From: Rhodocollybia butyracea
Taxonomy: Eukaryota; Basidiomycota; Agaricomycetes; Agaricales; Omphalotaceae
DNA: 64,000 nucleotides
Assembly (NCBI GenBank): GCA_015501585.1
Contig: JADNRY010000009.1
Coordinates: forward strand, 1 to 64,000
Reading direction: 5' to 3'
Both the position numbers and the translations under genes were made by a program. Of this stretch, positions 23,405-34,926 are shown piece after piece (position 1 is the stretch's first letter; every line of letters begins with the position of its first letter). The notes beneath the pieces are model-generated. The model ran no database searches. It was not told where the DNA came from and was given only the letters and a program-made list of their open reading frames with translations.

Positions 23405-24702
23405 TTTCTGGAACTCCGATGATCGATCACGCCAGAGTGTGTCATGTGATGTACCTACAGCTTCTAGCTAGTGCAAAGAGCGGATTCGGTCAATAAGGGT
23501 TGACTAAGCGGATGATGGAAGAGACGTCGTTGACCAACCAGGTCACACCAACCATTGTTTGGCTAACTCAATCTAGCTGGCTTCGGACTTCGCGCAACGG
23601 GTAGTAGGTACTACGGTCAATATGAGGGTGACCCGTTTATCAGCTTCTTGTGGGTATGCTTCAGCTCTGGGCCCAGGATAGAGGTTTCTTTGCTGTGATT
23701 GAGCTGTGATATACAACTAATAGCGGTGTTAGAGCTAGCAGGAGCTAGCGTCCAATGAAGATAAGGTGCTTGTGTTGTTTCGTCGGATGAACCAGCGTCC
23801 AAATCTTGGGCAACTTAATCTCTTGTAAGGCCGTCCTCTGCAGCTGCATACCAGGGAAGTGCATTGCTTCTCCGGTTTACCCGAGAACCGAAAGTCCTCA
23901 ATGGTTTCTTCTCAAAGAAGAAGAAAGGTACCTGAAAGGATTACATGATTACACCCTGTAGTGCAAATCTGCTAGAGAGATGCGGAAAATATGCACTACT
24001 TCGTCTTTCACTGAAAGGAACTAGTGAGCACATTGCGTGCTGCTCAGTTCTTACTTCACCGTGTTCATCACTGGCTACAACCACCAACACATTGCTGCTG
24101 TCTACGACTACCTTTCAGACACCGTTGGGTGCACTCCGATCCCTATGAGTTGCTTACAATTTTATTCTACCTTTCGCTTGAATACAAGTTCTAACGGTGG
24201 GCAGTCCGATGTGAGCTTCGAGATAAGGCGGGTTTGGCTAGTGCTCTGTATGCATGTGAAAGTAATGAAGAGACCGTTGTAATCACGAGAGTAGAGAAGA
24301 TGGTGGAACTGAGATCAAACAGTTGAGAGGTAATAAGCGCGAGTTTCAGAGCGGGCGCAAGTTGGAGAAGAAGATATATCGTGTTGCTAACACACAGCTA
24401 TAGCAAATATCATTATGGTTCAGTAGTGATTGTTCTTCGCATCTATCGTATAAAATAGCGCCTGTGAGTGATGATCTAGGCGTTAGACATTACTTATAGC
24501 CAAGTCAACGTATATAGAGAGGTAGGTAGGTAAATGATACGTGGCCCGCATCTCTTCAAACAAAAGCCTTTCCCCCAGGAAAATCACCTGTAACAGCCTA
24601 CCAAATCAGCGTAGGAGGGCAACAAGTTTGCTATCGCGATCAAGATCATCTTGCACGGACCGACTTTGAATAATTTATGGAACAACTTGCCGGGTAAGCA
24701 AG

Positions 24703-25559
24703 TTATGGACGCCTGTCAAGATTGGTATGGGAAAGTGACAGCTTAGCTAGAGACTCGAAGGCTCCGATTTTCGATGCAAAAGGTTCTGTCTTGACCACGG
24801 TTCGACTCTCCTAAGAAAAGGTATACAGTCAATCAGCGAAAGTGGTCTCGAAAGGAAAACAGATGAGATAAGATACGTACCGATATGGAAGGCCAACCAA
24901 CAACGATAAGGTAAACGCCATCTCCATTAACGCTCTCCCCAAAAGCAGCTGGGTGACCATGGCTGTTAAAAATGTTACTGAGGGAATACGCAGCCTCCTT
25001 GATTTCGGTGCCTGAGATTCCCGCATTGGGTTTAACGATCACTACTTCAGTGATACTGGCATTTAACCCGGGTGCTGGGGATCCATGAACGCCGATAAAC
25101 TAAGTAGGTAAAGAAGAAGTTGACTTGTATGACTGATTCGGCGTACACCATATTTACCTGGTACCGTGTTAGGTCTCCTGCAGCAGCTTCCTTAAGAGTG
25201 GCCATGCCCGAGGTGAAGAGGTCGCTGGTGGTGAACTTCCGGTAGTGTTCGGAAGAATCCCAGACTGTTATGACTGGGTCAATATTCTCGTACACTGTGT
25301 ATGTAGATTCAGTATACCTGTTATCAAATATCCCATCTTGGCGCCTTCTTCTGGAACTTGAAGACCCCAGAAAGAGCTGGAAACGCAAAGTAAGCGCGAC
25401 GTTGAAGGAAGGAGAGATTCTCGTCATATTAGCACACCTGATAAGTCCATTTGCATCAGCGATCCTTTCGAGACTCGTAGAAAAATAAGCACGATTTTCC
25501 ATGAATGCCTCGCTAGCGGGGAATGTAGTAAACTGTATGACTTTAGTTCCTGTAGACAT
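24703..25559 (-). CDS. protein of unknown function, possible dimeric alpha/beta barrel (ABM-like)
   Basis: About 240 residues from five exons, starting MSTGTKVIQFTTFPASEAF at 25559 and ending TNLDRRP at 24703. The first half alternates a beta strand (VIQFTTFPAS), a helix, an SSFWGLQVPEE strand and a VITVWDSSEHYRKF segment. That last pattern, with Trp then a helix, is common in antibiotic-biosynthesis-monooxygenase and related ferredoxin-like barrels. The second half repeats a similar rhythm (SITEVVIVKPNAG, then VYLIVVGWPSIS), so it may be two barrel units in one chain. Catalytic residues are not identifiable. Introns of 45-75 nt all have GT..AG ends, and the frames fit only with these splices. 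Fold is inferred from pattern, not from an alignment. Confidence 0.6.
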
Positions 25560-26052
25560 TGTGCGAGTGGAACACTAGGATGATAGTTGTAGACAAGAGT
25601 TAAGCGGGATATACGCAATTCATAAAGCAAAGTGATTGTCCGATCGTAGGTCGGATTATTAAATTCTGCTCAGGTTATGCGCGACAAAGGAAGGATGCTG
25701 GAAGAATGAGTGCTAGTATTATCGGACACTCACTCTGGCCAATTAAAGAGTTTAGGCCTTATAAAGGGCCATAGTCTCGGTAGAATTGTCCAATCTGACA
25801 AAGAGCGTGGGTTGTGGCATTAAAATTTTGAGTACAGTGATGTTGGACCACGGTGAAAGTTGCGGGCGTCTATTTTACATACCATCTCTCGATTTATCCG
25901 CGGATCCTAGAAATTTATCTCGTCGGAACTCTCGGGATTTTGGTGTTTTCTCCTGCAGGCTCAATATTGGACAGAATTGTCTTCAACGCTACAAAACCAA
26001 GAATATGCTGCATGGGATCCGACGTGGCTGGCCTAGCAGCTAGCTAGTAGAG
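25560..26052. other. intergenic region
   Basis: Promoter side of the ABM-like gene. Two overlapping plus-strand frames at 25786-26047 have no recognisable domain. No gene is called. Confidence 0.5.
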
Positions 26053-26430
26053 TCACAACTTGACCTCACAAATCGAACTGTCCTCGTCGAAGTCCCAGAT
26101 CTTGACCGTACAGTGGAACAGCAGTTTCGTTTTACTATAACCCAATACCTCGATAGGGCGTGTCTTTCCCACCTGAATGGTACCCGTTTTTTTGTCGTTG
26201 CGTTCGAAGACTGGCTTCCGACTCAAATCTCGAATACATGTTCTTCCATGTTCCAATTCCTTTCTCCACCCATTTTACTTGTGTTAGGTCTAGTGTCTTT
26301 GGCGAACTCGGAAGGGATCCTGGTAATAGATCTGGGGCCCCTCCCATGAAAGCCTCCCCAAGGTTCAGGAAAGGCTTTGCTTGGTCGTTTAGATAAAGTC
26401 TGACATCTTCAGTTTTATAATGAGAGCTTG
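26053..26430 (-). pseudogene. frameshifted 3' remnant of an unrecognised gene
   Basis: Two minus-strand frames abut. The upstream one reads VRLYLNDQAKPFLNLGEAF, then GGAPDLLPGS and KTLDLTQVKWVEK. The downstream one reads ELEHGRTCIRDLSRKPVFE, then TGTIQVGKTRPIEVLG and VKIWDFDEDSSICEVKL, ending at TGA 26053. They fuse smoothly if one base is lost near 26255-26265. No start codon or upstream exon is seen; a TGA closes the frame near 26435. Both parts have coding-like composition, so this looks like the tail of a former gene broken by a frameshift. The family is not recognised. It lies just downstream of the AhpC/TSA-fold gene on the same strand. Confidence 0.42.
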
Positions 26431-26745
26431 CTTTGCAACTTCACTGTTGCTGGTTTGTTGCGCTTTTTCCAAAAATGTATTCTGGGAAGATAACCACGAG
26501 TGGAAGTATAACGCAGTGGTAGCATTGGCCCGGGTTCATGGACTGCCACGAATTTACAGCGACGCGAAGGAATTATAAGTTCCAAGAAAATGAATCAAAG
26601 TATAATAAAGCCATTGTACAATGAATGAATACATACATAGATAACAAATGGAAATACTCTATCGCACAGTCAAAAGCGCAACGTCACGCACAAGATAATA
26701 GTACAACAGGATGGTTCAAGTACAAAAAACATGAGGTCGCCTCTT
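26431..26745. other. 3' flank of the AhpC/TSA-fold gene
   Basis: About 310 bp of AT-rich sequence with no gene seen; it most likely carries the 3' UTR of the leftward gene ending at 26746. Confidence 0.5.
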
Positions 26746-29700
26746 TCAGTCACTACGTCTCCTACCGCTGGCACGCGTCATCAAAAGCTCTCTCAGCCTT
26801 TTGGTATCACCATGCTGATCGTCCGAAACTTCAGAACAGATCGAGGTGAGATGCTCTGTGCGGTCAGCACTCCACACGGAATAGTCACTGTCAAAGGTTC
26901 GGTCTCGCGCTTCTAGAGAGTTTGGTGAGTTTGTCCTAGATCTTGAAAACACTCGCGAAGGCGACCGACTGTCGACAGCAAATACATCAACAGTAACTTC
27001 CCCGCTGGTGTCGTTGAGACCATCGACCGAGGCTCCATCATGAGCATCATAATAAACACTCGAGTCTAACGTCGACGTTGACTCCATCGCATTACGCCTT
27101 CTCCAGTCCCTGCCTCTGATTTGCCCTAAATTACTTAAATCTGGCGAACTGATGAAATTGCCATACTCCAGTACGCTCTCGATGCCTTCCATTCCAGAAC
27201 GAAAGCTTTGAATGGTCTCCCGAGTTCGGTTTACCGACAGGCTCTCTGCGCTAACACTTTGCAGGCGCATTCTAGGACCTCTCGGCACTCGCACCGCCCG
27301 CATAGCTCTGATTGAACTAGCTGTTGCGGATACACTTGACCGCATAGAATCCCTCGTGCGAATTCCCTTGACGGATTCAGATACATCGTCGGAAGAACCA
27401 GTTTTGGATCGGAGGATGTGAAGTCGATCTCCCCATGAGCTTGGATTACGATCTAATTCTGCAATATATTCTGCCTCGTTCCGACCTTCCTCTTTTGAGG
27501 TCCACCAGGCATCAGAGGATTGCATTGATGGAGAACTCGCAGCAAATGCATTCGTCTGAGTTGTTTGGCACAGAGACATGCCCATGGTTGGGCTACATGG
27601 CGCGGAGTATGCAGTAGGCCGAGATATGTCGAAACAGTTTGACGGCGGAGGGAAGAAACGCTCACGAGGAGGTGCATCCGTAGTTTGGTCGGTTGAATGA
27701 ATGAATGAAGTTGTACGAAAGAAAGTGGGATTGTTAGGGGGAGAGGGAGTTAAAGCAATTTTGAGGACATCGCCGAAGGAAGTATGGTCATGAGTATTTT
27801 GCATTCGATGAGCGTACATGCAGTCGACCTTGAGACCACAGCTAAGCAAAGCATAATCAGAGAAGTATCAACTTCTGGTCTGCGCGGAGGATTACCTTTG
27901 CTCGTCATTCATAACTTTGAACACAAATTCGCCTCCAAGTTGCTTTATTGCACCACCCTTCTCCCATAGGGGCATCTTGTGATTGATAGCACGAAGTATG
28001 ACCGTAGCAATCCCGCCAATTACAGAAGTATGTTTGATGTACGAGTGCGAGCGGACTGAAGGTTCGGGTTTAAGAGTTTCAGATTTTGAAGAGTGGGACT
28101 GATTAAGGATGTCGGACGAAGGAATAAATAGAGAGGTGGAGCTCGGAGCACAAGAACGAGATTTACTATGTTTCTTTCTAGGGTGATCCATCCCGACCTG
28201 CGGTGGTCCAGTATCATGCCTTGGCGAAGGCATATGTCCAATACCCTCACCAGAGGTTGGACTATCAGTGGCCGGATGTAGAGAAGGAGGAGAAGAGGCT
28301 ATAAATGAAGAACTGACACATGCCTCTCCAGTATCAATGCATCCCAGTACACTATATGTCTGACAAGTTGGATCGGTGTACATCCTCACTTTCAACTCGG
28401 ACCCCTTCTCTCCGGGAAGGTCAAAAATTTCCTGGTATTTCGAGATTAATGTAGAGGAACCATTCGACACAATGATGACCTCTGGAAGCTCCTCCTTTCC
28501 TACTCCGTTTCCGAGTGGAATATGGCCTCTCTCCGTAGCGAGAAGCCATCCAGCACCATTTGACAGTCTCTGTAATAAGTCTCTGACCTCCTGCACATAG
28601 TCCTGATCCAGAGGACACCAAAAGTGCCGAATGAATAGGACAATAACGGTCGTACCATCCGGCTTATCTGAGGTATTGAGGATGTCACCGAACAGTGCAA
28701 TTTGCCCAGTTTCATCAAGAAGAGGGAGTGATAGAAGAGCTCCAAGCTCAGCGGAGGTAGGAAGACGAGTACAAGGCTCAAGGTCGTTCAGGGACGTGGT
28801 GTTTACGGATTCGGAGGGCTGTTCAAACCGCTCGAGTACTGAATCTGACATTGCCCGTTCATGTCCTTTAGACGATTGGGTCAAGAAAGGATTCGGCGAT
28901 GGAGGCTCAAGAACTTGGTGAGGAATTTGCAACATCGGGTTTGAGATTTTCAGTCCTCGCACGCTCTCGGAAGCGTTACTAGATACAGCGATACCCTGAG
29001 AAGGTGCTGGATTACTAGTTTGTGCGCGGCGGAACCCAGGAAACCTGATTCCAGTTATACTTGGCCCGCCCGACTTCGAAGCGCCGCTTGTCTTGTTTCG
29101 CGGGGACACGGGAGCACGCCTAGGCCAAAGATAGTCACCCTGATCTTTTCTCTGCCTCGTTTTGCTGTTAGTCGTTTTAGGAGATCCTTCAACATGAATG
29201 TATGAGCTTCCCATACTTCCAGCGCTCACAGCACTCTCTCTACTACCCTTGCGTCTGCTCGGTTCATGTGTTGCCAAGTTAGCTTCTGTCTCCGTATCCT
29301 GGAGGACCAAACTCGAAGTTGATACCTCCGTCTCCCGAGTACATTCAAAACTAGAGCTCGTAACAGATTCAACATCTTGTTGGACTGCAAGGATCGGTAA
29401 GGTGCTCAATGAAAGTGAGCTCCTCTTCCTCGGAATTGATGCTGCCCAAGGCTTCAATCGCGAAATGTCAATGTCTTCTCTGATTTCGTCCTCCGCCTGC
29501 AAGTCACTGATAATGCCAAACTCGTTCGCATGCGCGTATGCAGTTTTATCGAGTCCAGTCGCGCTAGCGGATGCCAAAGGGACTGGTGCAGATGATGCAG
29601 AGGTGGAAGATGTTAGCTTACTGGACCTTGAGAATGTAGACATATAAGGAAGCCCGGAAGTCGTCTGCCTTCGTGGTCTATTCACTTGTCTCAGAACAGA

Positions 29701-31117
29701 AGGAACTCCAGATGCGTGTTGAATGGATACTGGAGGAGTAACAGGTCCAGAAATGCTGATTGTCGAGGTGGACAACTTTCTCGTTCTCCCTCGTCCTCGG
29801 GAAGGAGGCGAGGCTTTCGATTTGAGTGAGACAACCTGTGCCTTTTCGTCATTAGATGAAGAAGACCCATCGAATAGCTTTACGCTTCCCAAACTGCTCT
29901 TTCGAGAAAGACCCTTCCCGAAGAACCGGGCTAGCTTGGATATACTACCAGTTGGAGATACTGCCCTGCCCCTTCCATGTTTTCGGGAGAGTTTATCTGC
30001 GTGCGATTTTGTCCGTACGCATAGCGGAAAGATGAAGAGACCCGGGAAGCGGGAGAATATGCATGGCCTTCCGACTGAGCATACGGATGTGTTTGAGACG
30101 AAGATAAAAGCGTCCTTGTGACAGCGTAGGCGTCGGAAATGTCGATTTGAGAACCATTAGAGCTACCAGAACCAGAACCTAAAGAAACGGTGGGCAGACT
30201 ACCCTCAGGGGTCAACAATGTGCTGTTTGCAGAATCGCTCGTGCTTCCGCTGTGGCTATAACTCCCAGTCCCAGTCGAGCTAGCACTGCTCTCGCTGCGG
30301 TCTCGTGAGAGTTTAGGAGGAGGAAACGCCTCAGGCGCCGGAGTAAATGTGTTATTTGAATAATCGATAGATGGCGAGGAGAGGACTGAGGAGATAGCTC
30401 GCTGTCGACTGTGCGGTGTGTAATGGCCGGCAGTACTGGGTTTGACAGGTGTAGAAGTCTTCGGTGTTCTAGATCTGATACCTGTAGACGGCTTCTTAGG
30501 TGTCATAACCGTCCAGTTCTCGTCTTCACTATCACCATGTGGAGGATCAGCGTACAACTCAAAGGAACACATCGAGTCTCTGTTTCGAGATTGTTCAAAT
30601 CTTCTCTTCTGGTTTTCAGTGGGTAACCCTCTGAAAACGCCTAGAGTCCTGGCAGCTTTGGGCGACATGAACGATGGAGTTGGAGTGGCGTCTATATCCG
30701 TCATCGTAACGTCGGTTCTGGGAAAGTGCGACGAAGCGGAGAGAATGGCATTAGATGAGCGACCTCTCAACACGCTTAACGGAGCGAATGGATCGTTTGG
30801 ATCGGGAGGAGGATAACGCGGGTCTGTTGCAAGAGAAGTAGACATAGTCCGAGAATGGGTGATAAGAGGTTTCGTAGACTATTTGTTTGCGTTAGTTAGT
30901 ACCTAGGTTGAATGAAAGTCAAATAAGTACTAACCGATAATCTTCGCGTATCTACCTGTCCCGCTGCAGGTGTAGACTCAACATCCGGAGCAGATAAAGA
31001 CGTAATAGGTGTTATGGGACTGAGTAAAGATGGTGCCGGTTTGCGTCTGATTTTATGGACTGGAGTACATTGTGGAGGTTGAGCGGAGGAGGAGGGAAAA
31101 AGCGTCGCCATTTCCAT
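26746..31117 (-). CDS. giant, mostly disordered protein with an AhpC/TSA (PRXL2/AAED1-like) thioredoxin-fold domain
   Basis: About 1,400 residues from four exons, start 31117. Joins: RRLS|STKP across 30958-30902; SFRYA|AVSPTG across a 53-nt intron near 30020-29968; NDEQS|CGLKV across 27892-27839. The first 740 residues are low-complexity Ser/Pro/Thr. The fold starts at LPTSAELGALLSLPLLDE and holds VIVLFIRHFWCPLDQDYV, where relatives usually have CxxC; the second Cys is Asp here. ATERGHIPLGNG and KVRMYTDPTCQTYSVLG follow. A 90-residue disordered insert precedes the end of the fold (KQLGGEFVF and YAHRMQNTHDH). A 300-residue Ser/Arg-rich tail completes it. Redox or FAD-like chemistry cannot be assumed given the lost Cys. 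Regulation by phosphorylation is plausible from composition only. Confidence 0.78.
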
Positions 31118-32826
31118 TCCGTGCTTCCTGAATAAATGAGGCTGTTATAAGGAAAGTTTGAGCCGAGGATAACTAGAAGTTAGGCTGTTTTGTGAGTCGC
31201 CACGATTAATCTGATTGATGAAATGAGTATCATCGTTAGCAATTGAGGTGAAATACTTGCCGGTAGTCAACGCTTTTATAGACATATGTATGACAGTCTG
31301 AAGATTGGAAGAGTTGCGATAAATACCAAGAAAGTTTGAACGCGATGAACTCAAGCACATACGTACCAAGCTAATGCGACCACGAAACGGTAACTGAGCA
31401 CAAAAAGTCAACGGGCGAGAACGAAATTGGCTGGATTGTAATAGCTTGCCTTATAATATCTCGCCAAAGATTAGTGAACGTCGCGGAGAAAAAAGAAAGT
31501 GAAGGAGGGAAAGACGGCGACGTAGTGGTTGGCAACCAAGTTTGCTTTAGAGTCTGGAGAAAAGAAGGTATCACGTACATGCACTAAGCTGCCTTCAAGG
31601 CACAATCGCCTCGTGTTGACACTGTTGTTCTAAAAAGGCAGCCAACTTGCCAAATACAAAACAGAAACGTTTCATCTGCCCCCGCTGGTTCAGAGTTCTT
31701 CGTCGCCAGCTATAGTAGCTGTTGCTGTAGCTTGATGTATCTCAAAAACCTTTAAGAAAATATCATTCTTCAGAGGCTCAGAGCTTTGAAATCTTCACTG
31801 TAACATAAGTACTTATTACCGACGTGGATTCCTACATCCAATGGCAAACACACCTTGAACGCGTTTTCGATAAGTTTTGTTTGATAAACATGTCAGTTGT
31901 TCGGCCAGAATTGCATTGACTCGCCTGTTAGCCTTTCAACTGGAGCTGCGCGACATCCACGTGTACTTCCTCACCTTGTCCGCGTTTCTTATGGCCGGAT
32001 CTGCAGTTGTCTCCAGTCTCCCGCATGTGGCATACTAGCCACCATGGCAAAAAGTGAACAAGTCAGGCCTCAGCTCAGCGCTCAGCCGCTGTCCCGCTAT
32101 CATTTCACAAAATTGTCTCCCGTGATCAAATCATTATCACTGCCAGTGCCATCAGCCTGGATGATACTTACTCATCTTTACTTCAGGCCAAGGCCCAACT
32201 TCCCTCGCTGAGCGCTCTCCTCAACCCCCCCAAGTTATGGAATGGGCTTGACTCGGACTCGATATGTAAAGAAGGTACTGCGGGATTAGAGTACAATGAG
32301 CAGGGGTACATTAATATTGGTACATTAATATCCGTATCGCATCTAGAATTAGAAAGTTAAAGACTAGCAGTAGTCATGAAAGGAAGAGATGATATTGAGG
32401 GTCTTGCTGATGAAGTGATGGAGGAAATGCCTATTCTAGGGTTCGGAGATCCAGACCAACAGGCAGTCTTGACTTTGCCTAGTACCTCAATCATGAATTG
32501 GACACAGCTAGCTATGTATACAAAATGTCCTCTGAGTTTCAGATTGTATCGAAACGTGACTACCATGGCATTTATTCAAGCTTATCCTCAGGCCTCAGCG
32601 CTCAGCGTCGAGTGCTTCTACTTGAGCGGTTCACATTGGAGGCTGGAATCGATCAAGTCCACCGATAGCTCAAGCGCAGTATACTTAGGGCTGTATCATC
32701 TCATCGAAAGCTTCATATACTAGCCATCTACATCATCTCCGAAGATATTACTCACAAGTTGCTTGACGTTACGCGACGCGACGGCTCACGCACTCACGGA
32801 TCGTGACAGTTCATGTACATAGCACG
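31118..32826. other. intergenic region, 5' leaders and unassigned sequence
   Basis: 1.7 kb. The left part is the 5' flank of the AhpC/TSA-fold gene. A plus-strand frame at 32376-32723 (115 codons) is the longest in the rest but has no known domain. An exact 13-bp direct repeat (ggtacattaatat) occurs at 32305-32332. The motif cagcgctcagc appears near 32075 and 32596. No gene is called. Confidence 0.5.
32305..32332. repeat. two-copy 14-bp tandem repeat
   Basis: ggtacattaatatt at 32305-32318 is followed directly by ggtacattaatatc at 32319-32332, one mismatch at the last base. Confidence 0.85.
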
Positions 32827-34648
32827 ATGCCTCTAGCGCTAAAGTCTTTTAAAAGTAAGCGCGCGCCGCTTACTGATCTCACTACACTGTCACAGTCTCT
32901 GGCCACTCTCATGTCGATTATTGGTGTTCTACCTCTTGAAATTCTCTGCGAAATCCTTCAACTCTCGAGCTGTGACGTTGATACCCTCTATCGGTGTACA
33001 TTGGTCTGTAGCTCCTTCAAGGAAGCTGCCCTACCCAACCTCTACCGAACGATCACGCTAAAAACACTCACTAATTCCGAAACTGTGCAATATGTTCTCA
33101 ATACTTCTCTTCCGAATATGCTGACTAGTTCGCTCTGTAGGGAGGTGTTAATTTTGGCGCCCTTCAGACATTAGACAAATATCCGTATCTCAGATCGTAC
33201 GTTCGATCTGTGAGGTTCCTATGCAAGTAATCCTTTCATTCTACAGTAGTTCGGTACTGACTCTCACCAGTTATTCTTAGCGATTACGTTCGACGTACTC
33301 GACACACGAACTCAGGCTCCAAAGGTCCCGAAAACATATGGGTTCATTCAATTGCCAAGCTTCCCAATGTGGCTTCCTACACGTTGTGCCATATTCCATT
33401 CTCTGCATCTCAGAAGAGTCAATTTCTTCCGATACCGCACGAACTGATCGAACTGACAGCTTCTGCTTTGGCAAATTGCGGCTCCTTGCACGAGTTGAAT
33501 CTTCTCTACCGCACTTCTACATCTGATATCTCTTGTCTGAGTCGTCTGCATAATGTAAACTCCATTCGGTTGGGGCTCCCTTCCCAAGAAGTAATAATTG
33601 ATGTCGGACGTTGGATTAAACAATGTAGCTCTTTCAGCGTCATGGTGTGCCTTGCTTGTTTTCTTCTTCATAACCAACTTATATTCTGTATACGTAGGAT
33701 GCGTATGCCCTGGACTCTTTGTCCATAATTCAACCTCACATTGTCAGCCTTTCCGTATTTCATTTAGGTCCTCACCACGCCCTCACAAACAGGGACTTGC
33801 TTCGACTTCTCCAATATACCTGTAAGCTCGAGGAACTAGATTTATTCTATGACAATTTCCTTAATACCAGATTGGTATGTTGCATCTCAGCCCTACATTG
33901 GCCGTCGTGCCGGGGATGACCAAATCTCTTAGCCGGATACGGACAAGGACGCTTTCACTGGCTTGGAACACCTCCACAAACTTGTGATACGTCACCAGGG
34001 TGTGGCTAGTAAATCCCAATACCTAGAACTTTTCAGCTGGCTCGAGGTAGTTGTTTCGGCTTCCCCACTCACCTCTTTTAGTATTCTTTCCGACGACGAG
34101 CGGGAGTGTAAATTCGCAATGCCTCTAGTCCATTTGTTATGCATGAAAGCTCAATTAGAGTTTCTCAACATCCCTCAGATAGTTCTCCGGCAGTCTTCTT
34201 TGAGGATATTGTTCGAAAATTTGAAGAGATTAAGAGTACTGTCAATCATGCTTGTGGACGTCAATATTCTGGTACATCTCGGTTGCAGCGTATACCTACT
34301 GATGATTTACTTCTGAATTCAGAGATTTCACACATCTGTCGCTCAAGGTCAGCTCACAGAATTGAAAGCCCTCTATCTTTGGTCCGATAGAGCCATATGC
34401 TCTTACTCTTTGGTTACCTCTCCACTGTGTCGTACCATGTCCTCGTTGCGTGGTGGCGCAGGATACTTGCGACGTTTAAGCCAACAGAAACAGACATGGA
34501 AAGTAAGTAACTATCCACGATTTTGAACCTCCCTTAGTAGTTTTCGCAGGCGTTATGGACGGAAGGGCCGCGGACAGACCGAGAAGGACTCGATCCTTTA
34601 AAAGATGAGTATGGATTGTATACGACGGAGGAGGATAGTAGCTGGTAA
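32827..34648 (+). CDS. F-box protein
   Basis: Probable SCF ubiquitin-ligase adaptor. A basic N-terminus leads to an F-box (VLPLEILCEILQLSSCDVD, then TLVCSSFKEAALPNLYRTI) that would bind Skp1. After an intron ending ctctgtag near 33138 the frame continues GGVNFGALQTLDKYPYLRS, then alternating Leu-rich segments (LPNVASYTLCHIPF, SLHELNLLYR, LEELDLFYD, LEFLNIPQIVL) resembling an irregular leucine-rich target-binding region. It ends EEDSSW at 34648. Seven exons. ATG 32911, directly before the F-box, is an alternative start. Such genes are numerous and fast-evolving in Agaricomycetes; the target is unknown. Confidence 0.8.
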
Positions 34649-34926
34649 AGCTGGAGCTGCGACCTGCTGCGACCTGTAGTATTGTAACTTTAAATTCCCA
34701 CTCAAAAAACGCGCTTTTGTTGGATTAGCGCCCAAATTTGCTGGAATTGCACGCGTCTGATGAACATCGCCTCGCCTCATTCTAAAAATAAGAGCACAAC
34801 ACCGTTGCTTCTTAAGTCGTTACCACCATCACCCCCGTCAACCACAAGCCTTACACGTTCCCCGTCAAAGCATTGGCCCATTTTGACGTTAGCCTGCATC
34901 GATTATTTTAATCTTACTTCATCGAT

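Larger units (their letters stand above)
22297..24702. other. repeat-rich gene-free region
   Basis: 2.4 kb with no gene I can support. It includes a 378-bp element with terminal inverted repeats, four short direct repeats inside it, a 12-bp palindrome and a ggtaggtaggta microsatellite near 24520. The phrase ctagtgcaaaga occurs near 22649 and again near 23470. Open frames at 23945-24282 are short and unrecognised. Confidence 0.6.

Noticed and set aside
24720..24825. ggttcgactctcc resembling a tRNA T-arm
   Set aside because: The five bases on each side of the loop cannot pair, no matching acceptor stem or anticodon arm is present, and the stretch is the last exon of the ABM-like gene on the other strand.
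29198..29647. 149-codon plus-strand ORF
   Set aside because: Antisense to the disordered region of the AhpC/TSA-fold gene, which has a well-supported frame.
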